Assembly (NCBI GenBank): GCA_037951105.1 | Contig: JBAMJV010009412.1 | Coordinates: forward strand, 1 to 64,000 | Direction: 5' to 3' | Length of the DNA stretch: 64,000 bases | Source of the DNA: Echinarachnius parma | Taxonomy: Eukaryota; Echinodermata; Echinoidea; Clypeasteroida; Echinarachniidae | Shown: positions 24,701-33,567 of the stretch, piece by piece | How the letters are laid out: every line of letters begins with the position of its first letter | Numbering within the stretch: the first letter of the stretch is position 1 | Made by a program: the position numbers and the translations under genes | Notes under the pieces: model-generated | Databases searched by the model: none | What the model was told of the DNA's origin: nothing | What the model saw: the letters and a program-made list of their open reading frames with translations, nothing else

Positions 24701-26407
24701 AATAACGAAATAAATGCACATGAATATTAAAAACATGTCATAAACATGTATGGACTAAATTGTAACATGATAATAAAATAGTCAAATAACAAAAGAAATA
24801 CACTTCTTGAATATTAAACATAAATATATAATGAATACATTGTAAGTATTAGTACTTATCACCGATCATGTATCCTTTACCACATCCCCCCCCCCCCCCC
24901 CCGCCTCCCACTCACTCACACACACACACACACACTCACACCTAATATGTCCCAATAATATCTCATTCCCACGTACCAAAGCATACGCATAAACAATCCT
25001 TAGGCTAGCTGTGCTTGCCCTCTTCAATTTAACACTAACAGAAAAAAATGTATTCAGATGATGAGGTCGTAAAATCAATCAGTACCAGGGGACTTTTACC
25101 TGCATTTGCGCCGTAAGTTAGGTCATAAACACTCGCGAGCCAAACCTGCATATTTGCAGGTTACGTGGCCCAGCTGATGAGTAAAGCTAGCCTGCTAGCT
25201 TCAACACTGCGATCGCGATCGCGCCCGCTGCTCTGCCGATCGATCATACCGATCATGATAGTCTCGTGTTTTCAGCCCTCTAATGAAAATTAGACACGTA
25301 ATTTTTTTTTTAAACTGCATACTGGGGTAAAATTGTATGTGCTTTCCAATGAACTATGTTAGAAAGTGCGGTTTTCAAGACTTAAGGAGCTACAGACTAG
25401 TATCTGTTTTCAACCTGCAAATATGCAGGTTGACCTTGTTAATTGTGGCAGTTTTTACGACTTAAAACCTGCGAATTTGCAGGTACCTGCATATTCGCAG
25501 GTACCTGCTTATTTGGTGCTTGCTCCCCCACTGTTATTGTATGTTCATTGTCCACTGATAATTGACATTGTATGAATTGATTATAGTTCTAGTAGCTCTA
25601 GTAGTACTACTAGTTGTATGATTAATTGTAAATGTACAAGGCCCTAAAATAATATAATACAAATTTTAAAAATACCTTTGTTGGAATTGGACATCCCCTC
25701 TGAACATCGTCAAGTAGCGCCCGGAATCCGGCCCCTTCCACGATGCTAACCGGCAACAAATCCTCCACTAACATCCTGAAAATCTTGTTGGTCAGTACAG
25801 AGGGGGCTCTAGTTTCAAAGTTGGCAGTCGGCTTCCTTTTCTTGAACAGTGTTGTTTCGCCCATGAAGAATTTATCACCACTTGCATTCGAAGGCGAGCC
25901 GATGGCGCTGCAGCTGTAGCTCTTCGATTTCTTTGACTTCTTCCTCGCCGGCGCGGCCCCGTGCGCTGACCCGCGCTTACCGGGTTCGTTCCCAAACTCC
26001 GCTGCCTCATTTCCTTGGATTTCTGTCAGCTCTTCCCCATTAAACCCATCCTCGTGCCCACCTTGCTCTCCTCCATTCGTCCCATACGAGTCATTTAAAC
26101 CGTGTTTAGGTCTACCTCGGTATGGCTTACTTTTCGGTTTGTACAGATCGGAGTGACGGCTGATAAGATGATTTCGAAGATTCGATGTTCCACTACGACT
26201 TGAAGCGGTTAGCAGCAAACCGCACAACTTGCAGGAAACTTGACGCGTATTCGGCTCGCGGGTCATGAATTTCCAAACATCCGATCGGCGATTGCTTCCA
26301 TGGGTGCCGCTTTTTACATGCTGATGTTCGTTAATTTGCGGAGTTTCCAGCTCGGTGGTGACTTCACCGATCTCTTGAATAGCAGCAAGCTCCATCTTTA
26401 TATCCAT
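6791..26407 (-). CDS. BED zinc finger, hAT-derived protein (ZBED-like gene 1)
   Basis: Three exons, 26407-25676, 9369-9169 and 7984-6791, join in phase 0 to give 708 residues. ATG at 26407 (MDIKMEL) is the first ATG in frame. Residues 42-85 form a BED finger (VWKF; C59, C62, H80, H85). A basic, Ser/Gly/Glu-rich linker (PARKKSKKSKS) follows, then DLLPVSIVEGAGF, the usual start of the hAT body. Exon 2 has CDLWTD (D278), the position of the first catalytic Asp. Where an active hAT enzyme has TDNA the protein reads VVYGTEC. The dimerisation motif begins at DPLNWWQLNESRFP (640), but the SER.FS segment after LCVPA is missing. Known: BED proteins bind DNA, and many are domesticated hAT transposases. 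Inferred: a DNA-binding nuclear protein without transposase activity. Intron 1 (16.3 kb) contains the giant palindromic element. Donors and acceptors are GT/AG (AAAG|GTAT, ATAG|GCTG, CCAG|ATCG). Confidence 0.85.
8315..9082. repeat. Repeat element with TGACCTTGACCT modules, in intron 2 of ZBED gene 1
   Basis: Four to five units of about 130-150 bp share GACCTTGACCTTTGACC, CCCCAAAATTGTATGGC and GGCTCCTTAAGATACAT. The block starts near GCGCAGTCGAAATGATGCC and ends CGTTGGCGGAGGCATAA, a terminal sequence common in marine-invertebrate repeats. It contains several TGACCT half-sites: TGACCTTGA at 8473 and 8608, TGACCTTTGACCT at 8760 and TGACCTTTGACCC at 8898. No coding frame. Confidence 0.65.
9455..9872 (-). 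repeat. Decayed tandem copies of the 5' half of ZBED gene 1 exon 2
   Basis: Upstream of exon 2 (9369-9169) the intron contains at least three eroded partial copies of its acceptor side: about 9455-9600, 9661-9726 and 9776-9872. Each keeps pieces such as TTAGTAGATCTT, ATCATCxxCTGCAAA or CTCTCCCTTCCTTCA (plus-strand reading), plus the AACAGCCTAT-like acceptor. All have indels that destroy the frame. They look like local tandem duplications of an exon edge. Confidence 0.6.
9873..10422. other. Intron sequence, possible single end of an unknown repeat
   Basis: From 9873 the sequence CAGGGTGGCCCCCCAAAAAA resembles the end of a dispersed element, but no matching far end was found. The rest, to 10422, is featureless AT-rich intron. 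Confidence 0.3.
10423..10610. mobile_element. pogo-like MITE, CAGTCAAACCC family
   Basis: CAGTCAAACCCATCTATAG at the left and ACAGGTTTGACTG at the right are inverted and flanked by TA on both sides. The interior repeats TGGCCACT and ATAGACAGGT motifs typical of such elements. 188 bp, non-coding. Confidence 0.7.
10778..11134. promoter_or_regulatory. Left subterminal palindromic boxes CCTGC-N6-GCAGG
   Basis: Four 16-bp boxes, at 10778-10793, 10796-10811, 10850-10865 and 11119-11134, all fit CCTGC[AG/T]AT..GCAGG, for example CCTGCGAATATGCAGG. The first two are separated by only TA. Subterminal repeats near element ends usually bind transposase; that role is inferred here. Confidence 0.6.
11430..13105 (-). 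mobile_element. Non-autonomous Helitron, left copy
   Basis: Read on the minus strand it starts TCTATTATATTAATACGG at 13105. It ends with the GC hairpin CCCGCGGATTTCCGCGGG (11439-11456, minus strand) five bases before CTAG (11430-11433). TC start, 3' hairpin and CTRR end are the Helitron hallmarks. It inserted between A and T without target duplication: host ..ATACA and TTGTAAG flank it. No Rep/helicase frame is present. A secondary 470-bp insertion (about 11526-11998) interrupts it relative to its partner at 13125-14791. Confidence 0.85.
11526..11998. mobile_element. Small element inside the left Helitron
   Basis: This block is absent from the otherwise matching right Helitron. Its ends are imperfect inverted repeats: AAAGGTAGCGTTGAGTATTGG at the left against CCAATACTCAACTATCCCTTT at the right. 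Related sequence (GAACCGATTTTGA..AATAAA, CTTTCAAATTTGACA) recurs in the giant element's arms near 17350-17560 and 21950-22440, and at 58900-59060. Confidence 0.6.
13125..14791 (+). mobile_element. Non-autonomous Helitron, right copy
   Basis: It starts TCTATTATATTAATACGG at 13125 directly after host A. It ends with hairpin CCCGCGGATTTCCGCGGG (14765-14782), TACAG and CTAG (14788-14791) before host T. It is homologous to the minus-strand copy at 11430-13105 and faces it head to head; only 19 bp of host sequence (13106-13124) lie between the two 5' ends. It contains poly-C and poly-G runs and no replicase gene. Confidence 0.85.
14792..17802. repeat. Left arm of the giant element, inner part
   Basis: Mirror image of about 21224-24820: GTTTAATATTCAAGAAGTG, the TGACCCTTGGTAGCCACAG stretch, the CTCCAGAGTCCAGATTATG stretch and a 17-nt G run (16855-16871) all reappear inverted in the right arm. 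Short open frames here have inverted counterparts with differing lengths and no recognisable product. Confidence 0.75.
17812..17933 (-). repeat. 3' LTR of the Gypsy element
   Basis: 122 bp matching 21014-21135 base for base as far as read by eye. Adjacent on the internal side is the polypurine tract at 17934-17942 (minus-strand GGGGGGAGA). Confidence 0.8.
18179..20865 (-). pseudogene. Gypsy pol remnant: RT end, RNase H, integrase
   Basis: The open frame enters just before the reverse-transcriptase active-site motif, read as KCVDDVLLWAD. A stop codon about 14 codons upstream of that motif marks a deletion junction. RNase H follows (TDWSKHGIGF; EGEALAVADALDKARYF; DHKPLL; ATDCLSRHP). Next come the integrase HHCC finger (HLHAAHQG..CDHC) and an integrase core with D..D..E in ICADFF, SDGGPEF and NCRAEVGVKTVK. 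Near 18745 the frame shifts: one frame has WDKTG and the other continues VVVEVRQFDQYVIRVDGSGR, the normal C-terminal integrase continuation, into a proline-rich tail ending HSDYDM at 18179. A truncated gene with one frameshift, not a host gene. GC content is higher than in the surrounding DNA. Confidence 0.85.
21014..21135 (-). repeat. 5' LTR of the Gypsy element
   Basis: 122 bp, the partner of 17812-17933. No clear tRNA primer-binding site was recognised in the bases that follow it on the minus strand (21013 downward). Confidence 0.8.
21224..25533. repeat. Right arm of the giant element
   Basis: About 4.3 kb, inverted relative to 10746-17802. It lacks the Helitron pair (empty site at about 24820-24842). 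It carries about 600 bp not seen in the left arm, mainly 21490-22260. That section includes two CTTTAAAGGGACTTA.. short repeats and sequence similar to the small element inside the left Helitron. A poly-C run (22901-22914) mirrors the left arm's G run. Confidence 0.75.
25145..25501. promoter_or_regulatory. Right subterminal palindromic boxes CCTGC-N6-GCAGG
   Basis: Boxes at 25145-25160, 25414-25429, 25468-25483 and 25486-25501 mirror the four on the left side of the element in order and spacing. Confidence 0.6.
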
Positions 26408-26830
26408 CAGCACTTTCAAAGAGGATGAAATCGGCAGATTAGAGGCTATTTGCTAGAGAAAAATCGACTCTTTCGGGCTTTTCTGTGTCGGATATAGGTC
26501 CGGTACGGTACGCGGTATGTAATATGCACACACGTACACGTATAGAATTATACGGGTAGTGTATAGTATGCGCCGCATGCAATATCCGGCGCGCGATATA
26601 TCGCGACCCTTCCGCGGCCGCGCAGCTTTTAGGTTCCATCATCCATAGAGCTAGCTATATGGTTCCATCCATCCCCATAAATAATGATGGCGCTGGCGCT
26701 GGCATTGTCGATGTCGGATATTCATCCGCGCGGCATGCACGCGGCATGGCATGCAATTTACATCCGGTTACTCGCACCGGCCATCGCTCTTGATTGATCT
26801 TTCTCCGGGCAGCAAAGCAAACGGAGGGCC
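26408..26830 (-). promoter_or_regulatory. CpG-rich upstream region of ZBED gene 1
   Basis: Immediately 5' of the start codon the otherwise AT-rich DNA becomes rich in CG dinucleotides (CCGCGGCCGCGC, GGCGCGCGATATATCGCG). CpG-rich upstream patches are also seen at ZBED genes 2 and 3. A promoter is inferred from position and composition only. Confidence 0.4.
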
Positions 26831-27208
26831 GGAGGGGGGCCGGAGGGGGGTACAGGAGGAGCTAGGGGGGAGGGTAATGGACGAATTGTGTCACCGATAT
26901 ATTATATAATTTAGTCTCCCCAATTTTACAGTCGTGTATTTACATTCCTGATTAGAAAATGCAAATGAAGGGGAGTACTGTATTGAATACGTCGGGGCCG
27001 GGGCCCTGGGGTACGGTGCAGTACTCTCCCCTCCGAAAACAAAACAAATATATCAATTATGCAGAGTATGGTGGGGCAGATTGGGAACAAAATGCGGGAC
27101 AAAATGATGCCGTAAGCAATAACCACATTGTTTATATTTCCGGGGGAGGCAACATGTAATCCGTGCAGACACAAAGTTATAACATATGTCCATTGATAAC
27201 AAGATTAA

Positions 27209-29770
27209 AGGGAATCACCAATCCACCATTATAGAAACAATCAAAGTAAAATAAGTAATAATCAGCGTAAGCAAGGTCAACAACAGCCATGGTTCGATAT
27301 TGAATGTAGGGAAGCTCGGAAAGAATATTTGAATGTTAAAAATAGATGGAAGAGAAAGGTAAAATTGTTAAGGAACTCTGATGTTCCTGTTGATTCAGGA
27401 GATTATGATGAGGCAGGGAAATCTTATAGGAACTTGTTACGTTTTAAAAAGAGGTTATATTCTCAGAATTTGAATAAATTATTGCGTTCCTTGCGGACAA
27501 ACAATCCTAAGGAATATTGGCAGCTATTGAATGATAAGAAAGGACACAAAGGAAAAGATATGGGAAATTTTTTATTGAAGGATTTTGTAGATCATTTTAG
27601 TCGCTTAAGTTATAGGGAGGTTGATGAACCGGAACCCCCAATTGTTATGCAAGAGTTGTCTCAGGCAAATGTTTGTCTCGATGTTCCTATTACTTTGAAT
27701 GAAGTTGAGATGATGATTAAGAAGCTTAAGAATACTAAAGCGTGTGGAAGGGATTCTATTAGAAATGAGTTTCTTAAAAGTTGCTCACCGGAGATTCTCC
27801 AGGTTGTAGTAAAGTTTTTTAATGTTGTATTGGATTCTGGTATTGTCCCAACTGAATGGTGTATTGGGATAATAATTCCTATATTTAAGAATAAGGGCGA
27901 GAATGCAAACCCTGATAATTATAGAGGCATTACGTTATTGAGTTGCCTAGGTAAATTGTTTACATCAATTTTAAATTATAGGATCACCCAGTTCTTTGAG
28001 GATGAAAGTTTGTTAGGAGAAGAACAAGCTGGCTTCCGGTCGAATTATTCAACCACTGATAATGTGTATGTTTTAAAGTCTATAATTGATGTTTATTTAC
28101 AAAATTCAAAACGCCTTTATTGTGCATTTATTGATTATAAGAAAGCCTTTGATTTGATTGATCGTGCAGCACTGTGGGTCAAAATGTTTAGAATAGGAGT
28201 AAAAGGAAAGATTTTTAATGTTATAAGAAATATGTATAGGTGTGCTAAATCGTGTGTTGCTAACAAGGGAGAGATGTCTGATTTATTTACATGCAATATT
28301 GGAGTGCGTCAAGGTGAAAACCTGTCACCTCTCTTGTTTGCTATTTATTTGAATGATTTTCGACAATCTATTGGAAACTCGTGCAAGGGATTGGAGTTTT
28401 TGAATACTATTATTAAAAATAGGTTGCCTTTTGATGATGTTGAAATGTATAAGGATTTATTTTCGTTATTATATGCTGATGATACTATTATTTTGGCAGA
28501 AACTCCTGAAGAATTGCAAAAAGCTCTAAATGCAGTGAAAGTTTATTGTGATACTTGGCACCTAACTGTTAATGCCAGCAAAACGAAAATTGTTGTTTTC
28601 TCACGTGGGAAAGTTAGAAGAATTCCGGAATTTGTTTATGATGGTGGTGTACTGGAAGTTGTTTATGACTTTGTATATTTAGGGGTGACATTTAATTATA
28701 ATGGTAATTTTAAAAAGGCAATTGCTAAACAGGTCACACAAGCTAGAAAGGCAATGTATAGTATGTTAGTAAAGGCAAAGAGGTTGCATTTATCTGTTGA
28801 TACACAATGCCATTTATTTGACCACTTAGTTTTGCCAGTTCTATTATATGGTGCTGAGGTCTGGGGCTATGAGTGTATAGATCAACTTGAAGTTTTTCAA
28901 AGAAAATTTTTAAGAACAATATTGTTTGTAAATAAGTGTACACCTGACTGCATGGTTTATGGGGAAACGGGACGTGGTAAAATATTGGATAAAATTAAGT
29001 GTAGAATGATTGGATATTGGGTTAGGCTAGTTAAGGGGAAGCAATCAAAGTATTCATTGATTCTTTTCAAATGTCTTTTGAAGTCCCAAGCTGAAGCACA
29101 AAGTGTAAATAATATTAAGTCACAATGGGTTGAGTTCCTTGCAAACAGTTTCGATCTCGCAGGACTCGGGAACGTTTGGCGAGCCCAAGGAGAAGGATAT
29201 AGTGCTGCCTGGATTATGAATACTATGAAAATTAGGCTTTCTGACATTTCTTGTCAGGAATGGAGTGCAGCTACCTGGTCAAATAGAATTTGCACTAACT
29301 ATAGGATGTTTAAGAATAAGTACTTGCATATACTATGTCAGAAAGAAGCAATAGCTTTAAGTAAGTTTAGATGCAGATCACATAGATTACCAGTCAATAA
29401 AGGCAGATTTGATACAAATGTAGTACATGACCTGCAATGCCCACTCTGTACGTCAATAGACATTGGTGATGAATTTCATTATATTTTTGTATGCCCATTC
29501 TTTCAAAATGAGAGAAAGAAGTATATACCAAATAATTTGTGTGGTAGTAGCTTAAGACCAAGTGCATTGCACATGGATAAGATTTTTAATACAGTTCATA
29601 CTTGCCAGTTGAAGAAATTAGCCAAATTCGTTACCATAATTATGTCACATTTTTCTAAAGAGCCAAGGGTAGTTAGTAACCCTGTAAATGACATCCCGCA
29701 AGTGAGTAATATTATTAGGCACACTCGTAGCGGTAGGAGGGTGAATTGCCCAGTTCGCCTTGATCTGTAA
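27209..29770 (+). CDS. LINE (non-LTR retrotransposon) reverse transcriptase, 5'-truncated
   Basis: One uninterrupted frame of about 850 codons ends TAA at 29770. A TAA at 27206 closes the frame upstream. The N-terminal part has the linker PWFDIECREARKEY that normally follows the endonuclease, which is absent. Reverse-transcriptase motifs follow in order: NYRGITLLSCLGKLF, EEQAGFRSNYST, AFIDYKKAFDLID, GVRQGENLSPLLF, and LLYADDTIIL with the catalytic YADD near 28472-28483. The thumb and linker come next, then a C-terminal CCHC-type knuckle (CPLC..DEFHYIFVCPFF). The size fits the second ORF of a CR1/Jockey-like LINE without its front. The frame is intact and so probably a recent insertion, but without an endonuclease it is not autonomous. 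Codon use is strongly A/T-ending. Confidence 0.9.
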   Translation, partial: RESPIHHYRNNQSKISNNQRKQGQQQPWFDIECREARKEYLNVKNRWKRKVKLLRNSDVPVDSGDYDEAGKSYRNLLRFKKRLYSQNLNKLLRSLRTNNPKEYWQLLNDKKGHKGKDMGNFLLKDFVDHFSRLSYREVDEPEPPIVMQELSQANVCLDVPITLNEVEMMIKKLKNTKACGRDSIRNEFLKSCSPEILQVVVKFFNVVLDSGIVPTEWCIGIIIPIFKNKGENANPDNYRGITLLSCLGKLFTSILNYRITQFFEDESLLGEEQAGFRSNYSTTDNVYVLKSIIDVYLQNSKRLYCAFIDYKKAFDLIDRAALWVKMFRIGVKGKIFNVIRNMYRCAKSCVANKGEMSDLFTCNIGVRQGENLSPLLFAIYLNDFRQSIGNSCKGLEFLNTIIKNRLPFDDVEMYKDLFSLLYADDTIILAETPEELQKALNAVKVYCDTWHLTVNASKTKIVVFSRGKVRRIPEFVYDGGVLEVVYDFVYLGVTFNYNGNFKKAIAKQVTQARKAMYSMLVKAKRLHLSVDTQCHLFDHLVLPVLLYGAEVWGYECIDQLEVFQRKFLRTILFVNKCTPDCMVYGETGRGKILDKIKCRMIGYWVRLVKGKQSKYSLILFKCLLKSQAEAQSVNNIKSQWVEFLANSFDLAGLGNVWRAQGEGYSAAWIMNTMKIRLSDISCQEWSAATWSNRICTNYRMFKNKYLHILCQKEAIALSKFRCRSHRLPVNKGRFDTNVVHDLQCPLCTSIDIGDEFHYIFVCPFFQNERKKYIPNNLCGSSLRPSALHMDKIFNTVHTCQLKKLAKFVTIIMSHFSKEPRVVSNPVNDIPQVSNIIRHTRSGRRVNCPVRLDL

Positions 29771-30024
29771 ATATGTTCATTTGTTCATAATTATATTATC
29801 ACATGTTTATCATTGTTCAGTTCATGTTTTTTTTGTTCATTGTTCATATTATATTACCATGATTATGTTTATCATTGTTCATATTATCACATGTTTATCA
29901 TTGTTATACTATTGTTATATTTATACTATGTAAATATGTTTGTACTCTCATACCCCGAGAGGGGGTCGATAGAGTCAATAAAAATCTTACAAAAATCTTA
30001 CAAAATCCGATCCTTATGTACAAT
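29771..30024 (+). other. LINE 3' region and tail
   Basis: After the stop codon the sequence repeats TGTTCATTGTTCATATTAT / ATGTTTATCATTG motifs, then ends with the tandem tail ATCTTACAAAA (about 29983-30008). Short 3' tandem tails of this kind are usual for LINE insertions. Confidence 0.55.
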
Positions 30025-30060
30025 CATGGAAGTAGGAGTTTGCAAACTCCTACTTCCATG
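30025..30060. repeat. 36-bp perfect palindrome
   Basis: CATGGAAGTAGGAGTTTG is followed at once by its exact reverse complement with no spacer. It lies just past the LINE tail. Confidence 0.85.
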
Positions 30061-31311
30061 GTACAATACTTGTATTGATAATGTAATTAAATAAGTTATT
30101 AATTCCACCAACAACCATGAACACTAAGCGCGGTTTGGTATATATATATAGACGCAACATTATGCTTACGTATCCCGCCTTTGATGACGATTCATACGGT
30201 CAGTTGGAAAACATGACAGCCTCCAGTGGTCATTAAAAACATATGATTATAGTGGTCTCAAAATATTAATAGAAATACCCAAGGGGGAATGAATATATAC
30301 GACTAAGTAAATCATTATCATTAACAGCAACAACAAAATGCCAGCGTTTGGCTTCCCTGTAAACAGGCCGAGTAACTTCATAATAAGACAAAATTAATAA
30401 TTGAAAACCGTTAAACTAAAAAATCTCTGAAGGGACCCCATAGAAGATCAGCCATGTGTACAGTAGACGGCGCTGAATGGGCCTATCCCTCCGAATCCAT
30501 TGTATTTATATTAAGTGAATTATGTACTATTTTTTCCTATTCTAAACAACATACCGCAAATGTAAAGTGAGTTTGGAAAATGGAAAAGTATGACTATAAA
30601 GAAAATTTTAAAAATAGGAAGTTTCCCAGAGTTTTATTACATGCCTTTCAATTCTTTAACATTATTGATTTGATGTCCTCGATTATAAGTCAAAGGTGGT
30701 TCTTGGGGGTTCTTGAAGGCTGTCAATTTGTCAAGCAAATGAGTTTGCCAAGTCGTGAAAGTTATGAACAATCACCGTATATCGCGATCATAATCACCGC
30801 GCATCATCATCATCGCTTTTAAATTGCAACGAAAATCAAGCTGATATTACGACCCAAGCTAGCTAGACCGAAAATCAGTCTCTATACTTTGACGGTTGTT
30901 CACTTTATACCGCTCCATATAGAGAGTATCGAAGTAATATTGATAAAAGAAACCCCAATGTACTATACAGAGTCGGTTATTTCCGAGCTAGCTAACGCGA
31001 CGTCGATACTTGTCATTGCTACTAAATTCCACACACAAAGTAATTTGGCTATATAGTAATATATCTTCATCAAATTTGCGACAACGTACGTCGACGCTGA
31101 TTGGGATCGATCGCGCATATATGAATTATTTCGATTCGGATCGATCCCATATAGGACACGACCAGTTCAACATCGATTGTGGTGACTTAATTTTTTTTTA
31201 TATGATCGATTGATAACGGGATTATGAGCAATTTGATTGGTTGAAAGTTTGGTTGTACATACATGTACATGGTAGAGTTCTATGGTTGGCGGACCTTGAC
31301 ACCAACAGTAT
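30061..31311. other. No gene seen
   Basis: Unique-looking AT-rich DNA with several GATCGAT-rich stretches near 31090-31210. No exon is supported. Confidence 0.45.
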
Positions 31312-31465
31312 TAGTGGCGTAGCGCATGGTGGGGGGGGGGGGGGGGTAATTATTGGGGGCACAACCCTATGTATTTCTTTATTTCATGAAGGTTTCCCCC
31401 TATCATTTTTAAATATTTTTGTCAAATTAATTGGATGAGGCCACATGCCCCGACGTTACGCCACT
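31312..31465. mobile_element. MITE of the AGTGGCGTAGC family with poly-G
   Basis: AGTGGCGTAGC at the left and GTTACGCCACT at the right are inverted ends. A 16-nt G run lies just inside the left end (31331-31346). Related copies lie at 45354-45561 and, less well preserved, at 33568-33884. Confidence 0.6.
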
Positions 31466-31479
31466 GGACAGTGTAGTAG

Positions 31480-32120
31480 GGCGGGCCGAGGGGGATCACA
31501 TGAGGAAGAGATTTTTCCAGTGGGGGTGGGGGTTGGGGGGGGCTTACTTTTTTCTCCATGGGGCCCAGGCTTTTACAAACAAATAGGGCCTTCATCATAT
31601 AAAGTAGATGTCTGAAAATTATCAAATGGCAGGATTTCGCCTATATCCCATGTCCAAATTATTTGTCCCACATGCATAATATTTGGTGTGGTGGTGGGGT
31701 TACCTGGGGGCGGGGGCTCCAAATGTTTTGCCCCCAGTTGCTTATCCGCTGCTAAAGGATGAAGAGGGCAGAATGACACAATCATATTCCCGGCATGATT
31801 TATAATGCAATGATCAGACAGTCAAATCATAATTGGCACCTTTTTTCTTGGCGGGGGGGGGGGGGGGGGGGGGGGGAGAGAAAACCTTTTTTTGTGGGGT
31901 TCGTCAGGAGGCCTTGCATTTTTGTTTTTCACCATTTAAGTGACATCAAATTATTATATTTAGAAATATTTAGAAATGGTACAATTTCCTTGTTCCAAAA
32001 GATTTTTCCTTGCAATCTTCCCCCTGGGAGGGGGGGGGGGGGGGGGGGGGATGGTGCGCACAGAATTGTGTTGGTGCACTATAGGTCAATTTTACACATC
32101 AAAGTTCCCCATGATTAGTA
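31480..32120. repeat. Poly-G rich repeat block
   Basis: Contains G runs of 24 nt (31853-31876) and 21 nt (32030-32050), with shorter GGGGGTGGGGG tracts at 31530-31545. Interspersed GCCCC..GGGGC words resemble the insides of the GGCGTAGC elements. No coding frame is convincing. Confidence 0.6.
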
Positions 32121-32179
32121 TAGAGTGGTGAAGTGTGACGTCATCAAAAATCTTTTCTTTTTTTTTGTTTTTTTTTTTG

Positions 32180-32495
32180 AATTTCCACATTTTAACTTCA
32201 TTTTTTGAAAGAGCATTCAAAATACTGTTAATGCTGAAAATCAATCAAATATGTTAAGTATTGGCTGAGATATGCCCATCCGAATTAATGTTTTTCCAAT
32301 AGGAAATCAGTGTTATATTGCTCTGGTTCGTAACTTTATGGCTTAGAGCAATATAACACTGATTTCCTATTGCAAAACAATATCATTCGGATGGGCATAT
32401 CTCAGCCAATACGATATTAGATTGATTTTCAGCATTTGGACATTCTTTTGTATGCTCTTTCAGAAAATGAAGTTCAAATTGAGAAATGTCACAGC
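32180..32495. mobile_element. Foldback element with about 130-bp arms
   Basis: The left arm runs through AAAGAGCATTCAAAATACTG and GAGATATGCCCATCCGAAT to GAAATCAGTGTTATATTGCTC (ending 32320). The right arm starts GAGCAATATAACACTGATTTC at 32346 and mirrors it. A 25-bp loop separates the arms. Confidence 0.7.
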
Positions 32496-33442
32496 TTCGG
32501 TACTCTGTTGCAGTGAACAAATTTTGTTTGTCGATTAATAACCAGCCGAACATGTAGAGAGAAGAAAAGGAAAAATTCCCTCCCATTGCAGCAAGTTATA
32601 GTTAGCAAACACACAAACACAGACAGTTCACATGGACACTTATGCACACGCACGCACACACACACATATACATGCACACATATTTGCATAATGATGTATC
32701 TATTTAAACAGTCATGGAATGGAAGGGGAGGGTCGCCCTAAATCTCCATTTTTGTTTACACGCCAACAACTCTGGGGTTTAAGATACTATTAAAGGGGAA
32801 TTGTGATTTTGTAAATGGTTCAAAATGAGTTTAAGAAAGATAATCATTTATTAAAGGGATCTAGTAACTTTGTTGACATGTGCAAGTGACAAAAGATGTT
32901 AAAACGTGCACTTGAAGGATCTGATACGTCCATTGAGTGATGTGTGAAAATGTAATTCCTCAAAACTTTCATAATCATTTCCCTACAGCCCGTAGAATCT
33001 TTTGTATCAAGTGCTTATTGCGCTACACATGATATATGCTATCAATTATATTTATTGTTATCAGTAGTAGACTAAAATAAGTTTTAAATAAAATAAAGTA
33101 AATGGATTAAATTCTTATACATTCCAAATTTAATAGTGATAAACGTAACAGAAGTACATGTATTTCAGAAAAAAGGGTTTAGAATTAAATACTTGTCAAC
33201 TAAAATTTCAAGAGCAATGTGCAAGTATTTTATTTCCTCAAACAATTTAATACTATCTTGATAAGAGCAAAGATAATTCAAGAGTTTTTATATAAAACGA
33301 TTTTAACAGAACATGATAGAAATGTACAATACAACTTTTCTGTTGGCAGGGTTATCCTTCAAATATTGACATATATTTACATCTTTAATAAATGAACATT
33401 TAAACATCCCTGCGTCTGTTGAGCTGGTGAAAGTTGAAACTA
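32496..33442. other. No gene seen
   Basis: Holds a short CA-rich stretch at 32600-32670. A CTAGTAACTTTGTTGACATG repeat word near 32870 recurs in other gaps of the window (compare 21840-21900 and 48470). Confidence 0.45.
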
Positions 33443-33547
33443 CGGCGGAACCTCATAACAATGAGCTTGTACCAGTAATACATTATTACTTTTTCATTTA
33501 TAAGACTTGTTTGTTATAACAGAGCTCTTTATAATGAGGTTCCACTG
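33443..33547. mobile_element. Short pogo-like MITE
   Basis: CGGCGGAACCTCATAACAATG and its inverted counterpart ending ATGAGGTTCCACTG are flanked by TA on both sides. About 105 bp. Confidence 0.6.
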
Positions 33548-33567
33548 TAGCCTTTTACTAGTCAAGT

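Larger units (their letters stand above)
10746..25533. mobile_element. Giant palindromic TIR element (14.8 kb) with nested insertions
   Basis: The outer ends are exact inverted repeats (CAGTGGGGGAGCAAGCACC and GGTGCTTGCTCCCCCACTG). They are flanked by a 5-bp direct repeat TTATT (10741-10745, 25534-25538), read as the target duplication. The left arm (10746-17802) and right arm (21224-25533) are homologous along nearly their whole length. Removing the two Helitrons from the left arm leaves about 3.7 kb against 4.3 kb on the right. Without the Gypsy insertion only about 90 bp separates the arms, so the element is essentially a hairpin. That short loop is bounded by a minor inverted pair (CAAACCCCACACATCCACTTA). 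No gene belonging to the element itself was found. It lies in intron 1 of ZBED gene 1. The superfamily is unknown: a 5-bp duplication with CAGTG ends does not match the hAT (8 bp) or pogo (TA) rule. Confidence 0.8.

Noticed and set aside
10746-25533. Giant element as a Polinton/Maverick
   Set aside because: Length and long inverted ends fit, but the ends start CAGTG, the duplication is 5 bp rather than 6, and none of the expected polymerase, integrase, ATPase or capsid genes is present.
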